Shown: one piece after another, positions 40,970 through 54,010 of the stretch
Layout of the letters: every line of letters begins with the position of its first letter
Position numbering within the stretch: position 1 is the stretch's first letter
Source of the DNA: Alentia gelatinosa
Taxonomy: Eukaryota; Annelida; Polychaeta; Phyllodocida; Polynoidae
Length of the DNA stretch: 64,000 nucleotides
Assembly: GCA_950022655.1 (NCBI GenBank)
Contig: OX465589.1
Coordinates: 24,543,626-24,607,625, forward strand
Direction: 5' to 3'
Notes under the pieces: generated by a model
What the model was told of the DNA's origin: nothing
Seen by the model: the letters and a program-made list of their open reading frames with translations, nothing else
Databases searched by the model: none
Made by a program: the position numbers and the translations under genes

Positions 40970-43900
40970 AAGGGTTGGTCTTCGACCATCTGCACTTTGG
41001 ACACAAAATGTGTCCTTTGCTTCGACAACATCGGATGATGGGGGGGGGGGGGGGCATAGTTACAGTTTTCCCTTGCTTTTTAGTTTGGGCAGGGGGTGAT
41101 TTTTTTTGTATTCTTTGGGTGGGGATTCATATTGGGAACTTGGGGTTGGGCGAACTTATTTCATCTTCATTTTTCTATTTTCTATGGAGAGCTTCTCTTT
41201 TTTTAAATTATGGTGTCTCTCTGTGTCAGATGGGGGGGGCAGTGTATATTCATGGGGGCAGAGGACTTACTTTGGTAACTAATTTTGTCTAATTTTGTCC
41301 AGGGGGGGATTTAAACAAAAATGTTTGATATTTCGTCAAGGGGGGTGGGATTTTTGAAGTAAAGGTTTCACGTGGGCAGGGCTGCTATTTTGACGCTGGC
41401 AACTATTTCAAGCCGCCTTGAATCAGTCGTCTAGATCGGCTGCAATTCTGTGAAGGGTTGGTCTTTGTCCATCTGCACAAAATGTGTCCTTTGCTTCGAG
41501 GACATCGCAGGATAGGGGGGGGGGGGGCATAAGTACACTTTTCCAGTGCTTTTCAGTTGGGGCAGCTGGTGATTGTTTTTGTATTCTTTGGGTGGGGATT
41601 CAAATTGGGAACTTGGGGTTGGGCGAATTTATTTCATTTTCATTTTTCTATGGAGAGCTTCTCTTTTTTAAAATTATGGTATGGTGCTATTTTTTTCATA
41701 TATTTCCTGGGGGGGGGGCTATTATAAAAAAAGAATAGAGGGGAGGATGCAATTTTATTCAGGTGCCCCTGTGTGTGTGTGTGTTGGGCGGTGTATATTC
41801 ATGGGGGCAGGGCACTTTCTTTGGTAACTGGGGGAGGGGGCCAATTTTGTCTATTTTTTTTCCATGGGGGATCGAGGCAGGGGAGGCAAATATTTCAGAT
41901 GCTTCTGTGTTGGTGCAGGGAGTGATTGTTTTTGTACATTCATTGGGGTGGGAATTTATATTGGTAACCCTGTGGGCAGGGAGAGGAAGGGGGGTTTATT
42001 TCATTTATATTTTTCTATGGCAAGCTTCTCTTTTTTTAAATCATGGCAGTGTATATTCATGGGGGCAGGGGACTTACTTTGGTAACTCTAGGGAAGGGGG
42101 CTAATTTTGTCAAATTTTGTCCAGGGGGGATTCAAACAAAAATGTTTGATATTTCGTCAAGGGGGGAGGGGATTTTTGAAGTAAAGGTGTCAGAGGGCAG
42201 GGGGGGGGGGTGCTTCTTTGACGCCGGCAACTGTTGCAAGCCCCTGTGTGTGTGTGTGTTGGGCGGTGTATATTCATGGGGGCAGGGCACTTTCTTTGGT
42301 AACTGGGGGAGGGGGCCAATTTTGTCTATTTTTTTTCCATGGGGGATCGGGGCAGGGGAGGCAAATATTTCAGGTGTTTCCGTGTTGGTGCAGGGAGTGA
42401 TTGTTTTTATACTTTCATTGGGGTGGGGATTTATATTGGTAACCCTGTGGGCAGGGGGAAGGGGGGTTATTTCATTTATATTTTTCTATGACAAGCTTCT
42501 CTGGTTTTAAATCATGGGATGGTGCTTATTTTGTTTCATATATTTCCGGGGGGCAGCTTTAAAAAAAGAGAATAGAGGGGAGGGTGCAATTTTATTCGGG
42601 TGTCTCTCTGTGTGTGAGGGGGAGGGGGTGTATATTCATGGGGGCAGGGGACTTACTTTGGTAACTAATTTCGTCTAATTTTGTCCAGGGGGGGATTTAA
42701 ACAAAAATGTTTGATATTTCGTCAAGGGGGGGGGGGATTTTTGAAGTAAATTTTTCACGTGGGCAGGGCTGCTATTTTGACGCTGGCAACTATTTCAAGC
42801 CGCCTTGAATCAGTCGTCTAGATGGGCGGCAATTCTGTGAAGGGTTGGTCTTTGTCCATCTGCACAAAATGTGTCCTTTGCTTCGAGGACATCGCAGGAT
42901 AGGGGGTGGGGGGGGGGGGGGGGGCATAAGTACACTTTTCCAGTGCTTTTCAGTTGGGGCAGCTGGTGACTTTTTTTGTATTCTTTGGGTGGGGATTCAA
43001 ATTGGTAACTTAGGGTTGGGCGAATTTATTTCATTTTCATTTTTCTATGGAGAGCTTCTCTTTTTTTAAATTATGGTATGGTGCTATTTTTTTTATATAT
43101 TTCCTTGGGGGGGGGGGCTATTATAAAAAAAGAATAGAGGGGAGGATGCAATTTTATTCAGGTGCCCCTGTGTGTGTGTGTGTTGGGCGGTGTATATTCA
43201 TGGGGGCAGGGCACTTTCTTTGGTAACTGGGGGAGGGGGCCAATTTTGTCTATTTTTTTTCCATGGGGGATCGGGGCAGGGGAGGCAAATATTTCAGGTG
43301 TTTCTGTGTTGGTGCAGGGAGTGATTGTTTTTGTACTTTCATTGGGGTGGGGATTTATATTGGTAACCCTGTGGGCAGGGGGAGGAAGGGGGGTTTATTT
43401 AATTTATATTTTTCTATGATAAGCTTCTCTTTTTTTAAATCATGGCAGTGTATATTCATGGGGGCAGGGGACTTACTTTGGTAACTCTAGGGAAGGGGGT
43501 TAATTTTGTCTAATTTTGTCCAGGGGGGATTCAAACAAAAATGTTTGATATTTCGTCAAGGGGGGAGGGGATTTTTGAAGTAAAGGTTTCAGAGGGGGCG
43601 GGCTGCTTCTTTGACGCCGGCAACTATTGCAAGCCCCTGTGTGTGTGTGTGTTGGGCGGTGTATATTCATGGGGGCAGGGCACTTTCTTTGGTAACTCGG
43701 GGAGGGGGCCAATTTTGTCTATTTTTTTCCCATGGGGGATCGGGGCAGGGGAGGCAAATATTTCAGGTGTTTCCGTGTTGGTGCAGGGAGTGATTGTTTT
43801 TGTACATTCATTGGGGTGGGGATTTATATTGGTAACCCTGTGGGCAGGGGTAAGGGGGGTTATTTCATTTGTATTTTTCTATGACAAGCTTCTCTGGTTT

Positions 43901-45268
43901 TAAATCATGGGATGGTGCTTATTTTGTTTCATATATTTCCGGGGGGCAGCTTTAAAAAAAGAGAATAGAGGGGAGGGTGCAATTTTATTCGGGTGTCTCT
44001 CTGTGTGTGAGGGGGAGGGGGTGTATATTCATGGGGGCAGGGGACTTACTTTGGTAACTAATTTTGTCTAATTTTGACCAGGGGGGGATTTAAACAAAAA
44101 TTGTTTGATATTTAGTCAAGGGGGGGGGGGATTTTTTAAGTAAAGGTTTCAGGGGGGGCTTGCTATTTTGACGCTGGCAACTATTTCAAGCCGCCTTGAA
44201 TCAGTCGTCTAGATGGGCGGCAATTCTGTGAAGGGTTGGTCTTTGTCCATCTGCACAAAACGTGTCCTTTGCTTCGAGGACATCCCAGGAAAGGGGGGGG
44301 GGGGGCATAGGTACACTTTTCCAGTGCTTTTCTGTTGGGGCAGGGGTGATTTTTTTTGTATTCTTTGGGTGGGGATTCAAATTGGGAATTTGGGGTTGGG
44401 CGAATTTATTTCATTTTCATTTTTCTATGGAGAGCATCTCTTTTTTTAAATTATGGTATGGTGCTTTTTTTTCATATATTTCCTTGGGGGGGGGGGGCTA
44501 TTATAAAAACAAATAGAGGGGAGGATGCAATTTTATTCAGGTGCCCCTGTGTGTGTGTGTGTTGGGCGGTGTATATTCATGGGGGCAGGGCACTTTCTTT
44601 GGTAACTGGGGGAGGGGGCCAATTTTGTCTATTTTTTTTCCATGGGGGATGGGGGCAGGGGAGTCAAATATTTCAGATGCTTCTGTGTTGGTGAAAAGAG
44701 TGATTGCTTTTGTACTTTCATTGGGGTGGGGATTTATATTGGTAACCCTGTGGGCAGGGGGAAGGGGGGTTATTTCATTTATATTTTTCTATGACAAGCT
44801 TCTCTGGTTTTTAATCATGGGATGGTGCTTATTTTGTTTCATATATTTCCGGGGAGCAGCTTTAAAAAAAGAGAATAGAGGGGAGGGTGCAATTTTATTC
44901 GGGTGTCTCTCTGTGTGTGAGGGGGAGGGGGTGTATATTCATGGGGGCAGGGGACTTACTTTGGTAACTAATTTTGTCTAATTTTGTCCAGGGGGGGATT
45001 TAAACAAAAATGTTTGATATTTAGTCAAGGGGGGGGGGGGATTTTTGAAGTAAACGTTTCAGGGGGGGCTGCTATTTTGACGCTGGCAACTATTTCAAGC
45101 CGCCTTGAATCAGTCGTCCAGATGGGCGGCAATTCTGTGAAGGGTTGGTCTTTGTCCATCTGCACAAAACGTGTCCTTTGCTTCGAGGACATCGCAGGAT
45201 AGGGGGGGGCATAGGTACACTTTTCCAGTGCTTTTCTGTTAGGGCAGGAGGTGATTTTTTTTTGTATT
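40970..45268 (+). repeat. G-rich higher-order tandem array, unit 1
   Basis: A landmark (AAGGGTTGGTCTTTGTCCAT and its variant) begins repeats at about 40,977, 41,459, 42,847, 44,238 and 45,147, giving periods of 482, 1,388, 1,391 and 909 bp. Within each period a shorter cassette, TATTCATGGGGGCAGGG followed by CACTTTCTTTGGTAAC and its variants, recurs about every 100-200 bp. (TG)n runs and poly-G tracts occur between. The plus strand is very G-rich, so several frames stay open without being genes. The array is a hierarchical satellite with strong G-quadruplex potential. Confidence 0.9.
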
Positions 45269-45357
45269 CTTTCGGCGAAGAAGTTTAGAGAAGTTGAACA
45301 GTAGTTGAGACCTTTATTTTACTTTCAGCGAGAGCTTTATCTGAGAGATTTACTACA

Positions 45358-45995
45358 TTGCTGGTAGTATATTTTTCTAAATTAGTAATTAACATTCTTT
45401 TTAATGATTTTGCTGATTTTATTGTCTATTCCATCTACATGAAGATTGACAACACGGTTCAACATACACTGTTTCAAACATTTATTTCTAATGAAATCAT
45501 TGGAGGCAGAAGACACATTTGGGGCCTATCGGACATTACAGTCTGGCCTATTGGGCTGGTCAATGTTCATTGTCCATTTGAACGACGACGTCCTCACTTC
45601 TTCTAGTTTCCCTTCTCACTGCGATCACTGTGATTATACTGGTCATAGCGATTTCCGCAGCTGTTGCATTGTCATACCACAATTTTCCAGTTTCCCTTGC
45701 TGCTTGGCACAGGAGAGGGGTTCATATCTGTTATGTCTGTTTTGGTTTTGTCATTGACATTCGAGAAATTGACATCCAAAACCTTGTCATTGACGCAGCC
45801 CGCAGAACCAATGCCCTTTTTAAGCAACAGGTTGATTGTGCACTGTTTTTGTGTGCACAAAAAGTTTCTTCCTACATCCCTATCAGGGTTCAGAAGAGGC
45901 ATTTATGTACCATCATAGGTAGGGCGATCAAGAAGTACTGGGCCAGCTATAAGGTAAGGGGGGGAGGGGCGATTTTCATCTTATATGACTTCTAA
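45358..45995 (+). other. S block: overlapping frames with a hydrophobic segment (also 58,803-59,440)
   Basis: Frames at 45,358-45,606 and 45,630-45,995 overlap a third frame at 45,446-45,757. The second starts with MIILVIAISAAVALSY, a membrane-type segment. It continues with a Cys-containing and then basic stretch (RRTNALFKQQV and IIGRAIKKYWASYK). Composition is normal, unlike the G-rich array before it. I recognise no family. It could be exons or a decayed element. The few differences from unit 3 do not break the frames, but the copies are too young for this to count. Confidence 0.25.
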
Positions 45996-46104
45996 AGTCA
46001 TATAACTGTACTATGATGTCTTTTATATTTCATAACCTTTCATATCATTTGTACCCTTTCAAATCTTTCACATCTTTTGTACACTCATATTTTTTGGGCC
46101 CTTT

Positions 46105-49100
46105 TGTAACATTCATACGCTGGCCAATGTTTTTGTGGTAGTGGACATAGTTCTTGCCTACAAGGTTGAACCATCATCGTCCCTACACTGAAATTGACAT
46201 TTAGGTATCCTAACTCTAGTGCTGTAGTCCTCTAGATGTACATTGGTGGGGTAGAGTTAGATGAAGTACTCATCACAGACAGAAATTGCCATGGGTAATT
46301 AGGTGGTACCACGTGAGGCAGATGACGACGATGGTGTTTAGTGCAAATGATCAGTGTATTCAGCGTGCATCTTTACCAGTCCTGTAGCTACCTAGTTTCA
46401 TCTCATAGATTCAATGAAAGCCAAAATAAGTCTTATTGAACAAATTGGATCTTAAACTAGCCTAACAAACAAACAAACAAACCAGTCCTGTAGTATTGTG
46501 CCAGAGGGAGGAGCAATGGGGGTCTGTTGAGTCGACCTTTGTCTTGGTGGTTCTTGGTGGCCAGTAGAGTGGGGGCCACTTGAAATTTCTTCCTGGCTAT
46601 TGTAGATGGGGCCAGGAGTTTCTTCTCAGAAGTAAGGGGGCAGCCAAGTTTTTATCTCATACAAAGTAAGGGGGGGGGGCAATTTTCTTCTCTTATGACT
46701 TGGTTTAGTTGAGGAGATAGTTCCATCAACATACTGACATTGACATAGTGGCATTCCAACTTTGGTCATAATCAAGCTCCAACTGCTGCTGATCATTGGT
46801 GGCAGAAATTGCCATGGTTGTTTAGGAGGTTCTACATGTGGCAGATGCTGAAAGTGCTGTTAGTTGGTACCCATGATCAGTGTATTCAGCATGCCTTTCT
46901 ACCGGTCCTGTAGTATGGTGTCAGTGGGAAGAGCAATTACCAATCTGTTCACCCTCTTGGTCGCCTCGCCTCCTCGTGGTGCAGATATGCTTGCATGCAA
47001 GCCTAACAAAAGCGACCGATTGGGGAGTTAGGTCAGTGGTAAAGAGCACTGGACTTGTAATCCCAAGGTTGTCAGACTTTGTTGATTTCAGTCCCACTGC
47101 AGCCACTTTTCTACTTCACCTCAAGCAGTGGTAGATTTACTACTATATTAAAGGCCAGTCTTTCTCATGCCATGTCTATGTGCTGTGGGAAGTAAAAGAA
47201 CTCTCACCTCGGTAAATGTGTAGGGGTGGGATTTTACCTGAATTCATCACATAGATTTGATCATCACCCTCGTGGTGTAAAAGAACCTTAAGAAAGTCTG
47301 GTAAGGACCTATAATGGTTGACTGGACACTAAATCAAACCAAACAAACCAAAGAAACAAAGCAATTGGGGGTCTTTGGGGTTGGCCTTTGTGTTGGTGGT
47401 TTCTTCTTGTCCAGAGGAAGGGGTGCACAAGGTATATCCCCCCCCCTGTCTGTATTTCCACCTGGCTATTGTAAGGGGGCCCCAAAGTTACTTCTTTGCT
47501 GAAGTCAGGTGGGAGCCAAATTTCTTCTCATTTGAAGTAAAGGGGGGGGCGACTTTTTGTGTTGTCTTCTATACTTTGTACCCATTCACTTCTTTCACTC
47601 CTTCCATGTTTTTTGTACCCTTTCTTGATTTTTGGAGCCTTTCATATCTTTCATAAGTTAACAAGTACTGCTAATTAGTGCCCATGATCAATGTGTTCAA
47701 CATGCCTCATTCTAATGGCTGGTGTTAAGCCGAATGGGCAGTAGGTACCTTTTTTATATAAGTCTTTGGTATGACCCTACTGGGGTTTGAAACCAAGACC
47801 TCCCATGCTTGAGGCTAACACCCCTACCACTTGGTCACCGAGCATTTCTACCAGTCCTGTAGTGCGGTGCTGGTGGGAGGAACAATGGGAGGTCTGTTGT
47901 GTTGGCCTTTGTCTTGGTGATTCTTCTTGGCAGGTGGAGGGGAGTCACAGGGAATTTCTCCTTGGCTGCAGTATGGAGAGGCCAATAGTTTATCCTGCCG
48001 TACTTCAAAGTTTCATGGATGTATATCTGTGGCCAGAACTATCTATGGCTGCAACAGTTACACTTGTGGCTTAAGTGCCCCTACCTGTGGCCACAATGAC
48101 TGCACCTGTGGCCACAACTATTACTGAAGCCCCAATGCTCACAATACCCACAAATATATTCTCATTGAGAGTACATCATTAATATTTGTATTGAGAGTAT
48201 GATAAAAGATGTTTTTCTTTTGACCAAAGGGGCTCCCAATTTATAGATCAATTGATTTTCATGGTGAGAAACATCCGGAAGAAATTCAAAAGATAAGAAC
48301 TACAAACATTTGAAAAGTTGTACACAGTGGATTAAGGCTTCTGTCTTACAGGATGTCTAGGTAAGGGTAAAGTCTGTTCAATATCCTATGTTGAGATCAT
48401 GACAAATTAACACTCATCTCATTTCCAGCACGCTATTTAATTATAGTGTGGACTGACTAAGTTGGTAAGTTCTGCAGTAGAAAGCTGTGGCTACTTGTCG
48501 ACTGTCATCATTTTGGTCACTGGCGTGCTATTAATTTAGCCTGTAAACCATTCATCTCATTAGAGCATGGTCAATGAAACATGGTATTAACGGATAAAAA
48601 CCCTGATAAAAAGCATCCTTTTCAATCCACATTTGTAAATATCTGAATAGCCAGGGTAAACATACGTCAGCTCACCCTGTAGATATTGCCAAATATGTTG
48701 AGGTAAAATTAGGTGGACTTTTGGGGAGGAAAATCTTGTGCCGGATTCTATTTTATCATAGTATATTTCTAAAAAGAAAATTGAATTCTCCTCTTGCTGT
48801 CAGATTGCCTTTCTTCTTGATATATTTGTTTGATATAATTGACTGGCCCCTTACTTGTTTGTGAATCGTCTTGTGTCAGGTTGCCTTTTTTTAAAAGTAT
48901 ATTTCAAAGAAGAAATCGGGTGCCCCCCCTTGTCTTCCTTGTGTCAGATTCCCTTATGATTAGTATATTTTTAAGAAGGGAATTGAGTGCTCCTGTTGCA
49001 CCTGCCCCTTAGTTGGTTCATTGGTGGTTCGCTCCTTGCTCCTTTGGTGTCAGATTAGCTTTTTATTAGTGTTTCTCTGAGAAGAAAATTGAGTGCTATC

Positions 49101-50721
49101 TAACTCCTGCTGACTGAAAGACTTTGCAACATGACAGATTGTCAGTAATTTGGTAAATTTTGTTACATCATACTGTATTTATTGATGTGGGTTTAGCTTG
49201 GTAAGCATGGTTCCACAGCCCATAAATCTTGATGGACGTCAAACTTATCAATCGCTGGTTTTGACAGAAAATGGGCATATATTTGCCTTGTCATTATAAA
49301 ATAGGTTAAATAAACTTTTTTTTTTTAAACAATTAAGTACTGGCCTCAATTGAACTGGCATATTATGGGATAAAAATCCTGGATTAGGGTGCCAGGGTTT
49401 GGGGGCCTGCACTTCCTTTTTCATTTTCATTTTTTAGCAATTTTATTCACGATACCATGAATTAAGTCTGTGAAGGCAAAGAAAACCAAAACGAAATAAT
49501 ATCAAGAATGAAAGGGGTTCAAATGACTTGTACACATTCCAACAAAAATGTTATCTTCCTTGTGCCAGATTTGAAACTGGTCGCAAATACCAATTGGTGG
49601 TTGAAATAATGACTCGCACACATTCCAACTATAATGTCATCAATTTTTGTACCAGATTTGAAACTGGTCGAAAATACCAACTGCTGGTTGAAATCAATTT
49701 TTTAAATCAAAGACAACAAATGTAGAATAGGAAGTTTTTGTTCTGTCATCCTGTCGGCGGATACTGCCAAGTTCCATGATATCAGAATATTCTACATGAC
49801 AATGTAAACCTACACTTGGAATCCAGCTTGGAAGTCGTCACATTTCCTTATGTAACTACAATTACATTTGTACGTGCCCACAAGCAAATGAGATATGTGC
49901 TTCGCCATCCACAACAATAGAAAAACGATATTCATCATTGAGAGAAACCCACTACATTTTGGATTGGTACAATTCTTCTTCAGGCTAGCAGATTCATTTT
50001 CGAAATTCATTTTCTATTGTATCAATTTAATTTATATGTATTGATATCAACCAAAACAGAGTTATCATCTACAGTGACAATACAACGGGTAACATTTTTG
50101 CAAAATACCTCTGGGCGAGTCATAGAGGAAACTGACACATCAGAATCGTTAAACATTTCAGGACTAATGCGATCCTGAGAAAATCCCTAGCCAGATATAC
50201 AGTAATCATAAATATCATCAGAAAATTTACCACTGGCCTGACTGACTTCGGGCCAAGGAGGTAAATTAACCGTATCGCTGACAATAAAATCTTCAATGTG
50301 AACTACAGATTCAGTAGATGGGCCACACAAACTCAGGGCCTCATCCTATTTAGGATCAACCTCATGGAAGATTTAAAAGTCAACTCAAGCACGGTCTCCC
50401 TCAGACACAATTATGGAGCGTCCAAAAGATTTGTTGCTGGAAATACTGTCCAGTTCCTTCTTTTCAAAGTACAAACACAAGCTTCACAATCCATATGTAC
50501 CTCTGCACATAGGAACTTAGCTCGAATGATAGATTTGAGTCATGATGTCCCACACACCGAGCCGGTATCACAATTTTTTGCCCAAAATCATTTTTAGTGG
50601 TTTTTTTAATTAATACACTTCGTAAGAGTTGGGGGCTTTACAGCTTGCTGGGTTACACAGCTCCATCCCTGTGGTATACATTACCAGCGACAATGTGTGT
50701 TATTAGCACACTCTCACAACT
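46105..50721. repeat. A block of unit 2
   Basis: It matches 35,307-39,836 of unit 1 and 59,549-64,000 of unit 3. It includes the LINE tail, SINE 1 (47,018-47,360, normal orientation of the 23-bp segment), SINE 2, repeat D, the 75-105-bp tandem and the 87-bp pair. Unit 1 lacks about 90 bp present here (46,226-46,320). Confidence 0.85.
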
Positions 50722-51664
50722 CACAGCGAGCTGTTGGACAGGTCAATTAGACTTGTTTTCCCGTGGTTTTGAAGTGGCTATCCGCCGCTGGCTATTACAG
50801 ACACCGTGTTGGGACCAGTCCAGACTGGTTTCTCAGCTGTCAGGTTGAGAACCAGCAGTGAGGATTGATCCTGGGGAGTTGGGCAGGGAACTAGCGGGAA
50901 CCACTGGGTTGCTAGTGACCAGGCTGACTCAGAATACCCCGTGGAGAACCAGCAAAGTTCTTGCACATGCTCAGTGAGGACATGGGCTGTATATAAGCAG
51001 CCTGCTGTGGCTTACTGAGACACACTGGGGTGTGGAGAGACTATGTGCGGTCTCTCTGCAGGACTCTGTCTCTGTGCTCCACCTATGGGAGCTAGCTCTC
51101 CGGACTAGCTGTTGACCGATTCGGGTTCCCTAGATGGTGGAGTCAAGAGTATCCCGGTTCTCTAGGAGGAGAGGGTCGACCGATGGGCCCCTTCTCTGGA
51201 TAGAGTTCTGGGGTCCCGAGAGGAGAGCAGGGTGGTGGTGTCCACTGGCCGGAGGGAGGTAAGGTGTACTCCCTCCAGGAGGTGGCTCTTACCAGCCCTG
51301 TTATCCTCGAAGGCAGAGCTACGGCGCTGGGTGGTTGTGGTAAAACACAGCTGCGGGTTAGCGGGTGGGACCAGCACAGAGATGGCATCTTGGACCAAAA
51401 ACTGTAGTGGTGCTCGGGAGGAGCTTCGGCTGTACCCGACACCCAGCCACTACAGAACTATTACTATAGGCCTGAGACCTTCCGCCCTCTGGCAGTATGC
51501 ATTAGCACTAGTACCCGCCCTTTACCACATACTATTGCCACAGGTACCCGCCCTTAAAGGGTTAAGAGCTACATCTCAGCTGTATGTAGATACCCATTTT
51601 CTGACTTTCTCTAAGCGGTTCAGCTTTTATACTTTTATACTATACAGTAAAAGTTGAATTTTCC
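50722..51664. mobile_element. 943-bp insertion unique to unit 2, LTR-like
   Basis: It is absent from unit 1. GC-richer than its surroundings, it carries a TATA-like CTGTATATAAGCAGCC near 50,988 followed by pyrimidine-rich CTCTCTGCAGG. A TGTTGGACAGG near the left end and TACTATACA near the right end would suit an LTR of TG...CA type. No short target duplication is present. Instead a 310-bp host segment is repeated on both sides (50,412-50,721 and 51,665-51,978). It may be a solo LTR, or filler DNA in a duplication event. A 141-codon plus frame (51,232-51,657) shows no domain. Confidence 0.5.
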
Positions 51665-51978
51665 TATGGGGCATCCAAAAGATTTGTTGCTGGAAATACT
51701 GTCCAGTTCCTTCTTTTCAAAGTACAAACACAAGCTTCACAATCCATATGTACCTCTGCACATAGGTACTTAGCTCGAATGATAGATTTGAGTCATGATG
51801 TCCCACACACCGAGCCGGTATCACAATTTTTTGCCAAAAATAATTTTTAGTGTTTTTTTTTTAATTAACACACTTCGTCAGAGTTGGGGGGTTTACAGCT
51901 TGCTGGGTTACACAGCTCCATCCCTGTGGTATACATTACCAGCGACAATGTGTGTGTTATTAGCACACTCTCACAACT
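51665..51978. repeat. 310-bp duplicate of 50,412-50,721
   Basis: The GCATCCAAAAGATTTGTTGC start and CTCTCACAACT end match the left flank of the 943-bp insertion. The right copy continues into normal duplicon sequence (GACTAGCATGTGTGG), as in unit 1 at about 39,831. The left copy is therefore the added one, or the insert split the two. Confidence 0.8.
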
Positions 51979-52419
51979 GACTAGCATGTGTGGTATAAAC
52001 TACTACAATCAAAGACAAGTAACAAATAAAAACTCTGTTGCGCTATATTTTGGGTAATTGCTTGATGGCAGCAGTAATCACATCGTAGATGCAAGCTTTG
52101 TAGGCCTCACAGGATAGTGATATATGGTATAAAGGTATTATCATTCTGTTACTGTAATCATAATATCATTCCTTTTCACTTGGTTCAATAATACATGATA
52201 AATTTATAGACATAACTTAACCAACTCTTGACTAAGAAATATAACTTTATGAAACCATGCAAACACTTACAAGGACAGTACATCCCCCTCTAACAGACAC
52301 CCCATGTAGGTGACAGGTGGCATTAGGGGGCAGGGCAGTGGCTGGACCAGTGGCGCATCTCATCTTTGTGGTAGTGGGTGTGGTGGAGGAGGTGGCAAGG
52401 GCTGGGGCAGTGGGTCTTA

Positions 52420-53722
52420 TTTTTTTTTTTTTTTTTTTTTTTTATTATCCAAATTGCATTCGACAAATTCAATCGTCGCTCTTCCACACAATCGAGCGGA
52501 TTTCAAACATCCAACAACAAAACTATGATGGTACATACAATGAGACATGCTTACATAATTCATAAATGACATAACCGTACAGAAAAAAGTAATATACCAT
52601 GCAATGATTGGTTTGTAAAGAGAACGATTGGCACTGGTAACAAAATACTATTTTATATACTCTCTAATTCTCAATAATGTTTCTTGTCTAAATGACTTTC
52701 TACATTCAGTTGCAGTTCTCTGACATTGGGTTGATAACTTATTCCAAATAGACACACCGACATAGAATGGTGACCTGGAAAATCTCTCCTTTCTTGGACG
52801 AGGAACATCAATGTTCATTTTTGTGGAAGCTCTTGTGACCCTCTCGCTATTGTATTCTCGTTTTTCTAATAGTTTCAGCTCATTAAGATTTCTGATAATT
52901 CCTAGTAGTAACATAAGTCGTCTTTCCCTTGTCACCATGATTGCACATTTTTCTCTTAGTTTTTCATTGCTAATTGGTAGATCATTTGAAAAAGCTTCAC
53001 GACTTAGGGCCGTTCTTAACACGTTATTTATACATTTATCTACTTTCTTACTGTCTCTATCCGGTGTGTTTTCCAAGAGAAATGAACAGTGGTCTGATAT
53101 TGGGATGATACAGGTACGGACTATTTTTATAGCACTGGGTGTATCAAATAATTTTCGTATTTTTCGGAAAGTTGCTAACTTGTCATTCATCTTTCTTACC
53201 AGAAACTCTGAATGCTTTTTGAATGACAGTGTTTCGTCTATTATCGCGCCGAGATAATTCATTTCTGAACATGTTGTTATCTTTTTGTGATTTATAAAGA
53301 GAGGTTGGCGTTTTAACTTATTTAATTTTGATCTAGTTCCGTGATATACTAGTCTAGTTTTTTCTGCATTAATGGTAAGCCGATTTGCACAATACCATTG
53401 TTGTATTGAGACTATGTATTGTTGCATTTTTTTCTCAGCTAAGGCAGTGTCCGCATCACCCGTATAAATGACCAAGTCATCTGCATACATTATAAATGCG
53501 TTTTCTGGGAGACTATCTTTTATGTCATTAATATATATTAAAAACAACAGCGGGCCCAATATGGAGCCTTGAGGAATACCATACTTTACAGTGCGTGTTG
53601 ATGATTTTTTGTGCCCATACTCAGTAAAACAATTACGATTTTTCAGGTATGAATCGAACCATGCAACTAAATGTGGGCCCAAACCAGCCTCGCCCAGTTT
53701 GTGTAACAGGATGTAATACACA
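52420..53722 (-). mobile_element. 5'-truncated LINE (CR1/Jockey-like) with poly-A
   Basis: A run of T at about 52,420-52,443 is the poly-A tail on the minus strand. The reading frame 52,648 to about 53,722 encodes an RT part. It has YGIPQGSILGPLL (motif B), FIMYADDLVIYTG (motif C, Y-A-D-D, about 53,476-53,487), the thumb, and a C-terminus with a V-S-I-W-N-K-L motif typical of CR1/Jockey/RTE-X-type LINEs. About 200 bp of 3' UTR precede the tail. The endonuclease and RT start are missing (5' truncation). The frame is open and undamaged, so the insertion is young. It is absent from unit 1. Confidence 0.9.
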
Positions 53723-54010
53723 AACTTTGGCTTTGTGGTTGTGGTGGAGGTGTGTGGGGGGGATGAATGAGAAGGTGCCCGTGATGCATAGTGCTTAGTC
53801 GCTATGTTTGCCCTACATACTGGGCGTTCCATACCTTGCAGGTGATGTATATCACATTTGAGCTGTTGCATATGACACCCATTTTGGTGTTGTGTTTCCT
53901 TCAACTCCCCTGTGGTGTCTAAGATAATGCAGTATATGCAGTTAGTCTTTCCACAGAATTTGTCTTGGTATGCACCCAAGCATAAAGGTCTGTTTAATAT
54001 GGGACGAACG
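53723..54010 (-). pseudogene. GIY-YIG fragment of unit 2, fused in frame to the LINE
   Basis: This is the same Penelope-like remnant as at 40.33-40.52 kb. Here the first frame (from 54,126) runs past the Cys cluster, misses the frameshifted GIY-YIG motifs, and joins the LINE RT frame by chance. The result is a 492-codon open frame (52,648-54,126). The fusion is an accident of insertion, not a known protein. Confidence 0.6.

Larger units (their letters stand above)
35307..45272. repeat. Tandem duplicon, unit 1 (left end missing)
   Basis: It aligns with unit 2 at offsets of about 10,798, then 10,887-10,894 bp (35.3-39.8 kb), 12,149 bp (40.1-40.3 kb) and 13,452 bp (40.4-41.5 kb). The steps reflect a ~90-bp gap near 35,430, the 943-bp insertion with its 310-bp duplication, and the LINE insertion of unit 2. 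Its beginning, the block at 45.27-46.1 kb of unit 2, is missing and the provirus 5' end stands there. It contains SINEs, repeat D, small tandem repeats, a GIY-YIG fragment and a G-rich array. No host gene is visible. Confidence 0.9.

Noticed and set aside
40975..45202. Many plus-strand frames of 60-155 codons with a recurring CVCVLGGVYSWGQGTFFGNW-type translation, also at 54.4-58.4 kb
   Set aside because: They are translations of the G-rich satellite. Two or three frames are open at once, the same segment is read in different frames in different copies, and poly-G and (TG)n runs dominate. Not genes.
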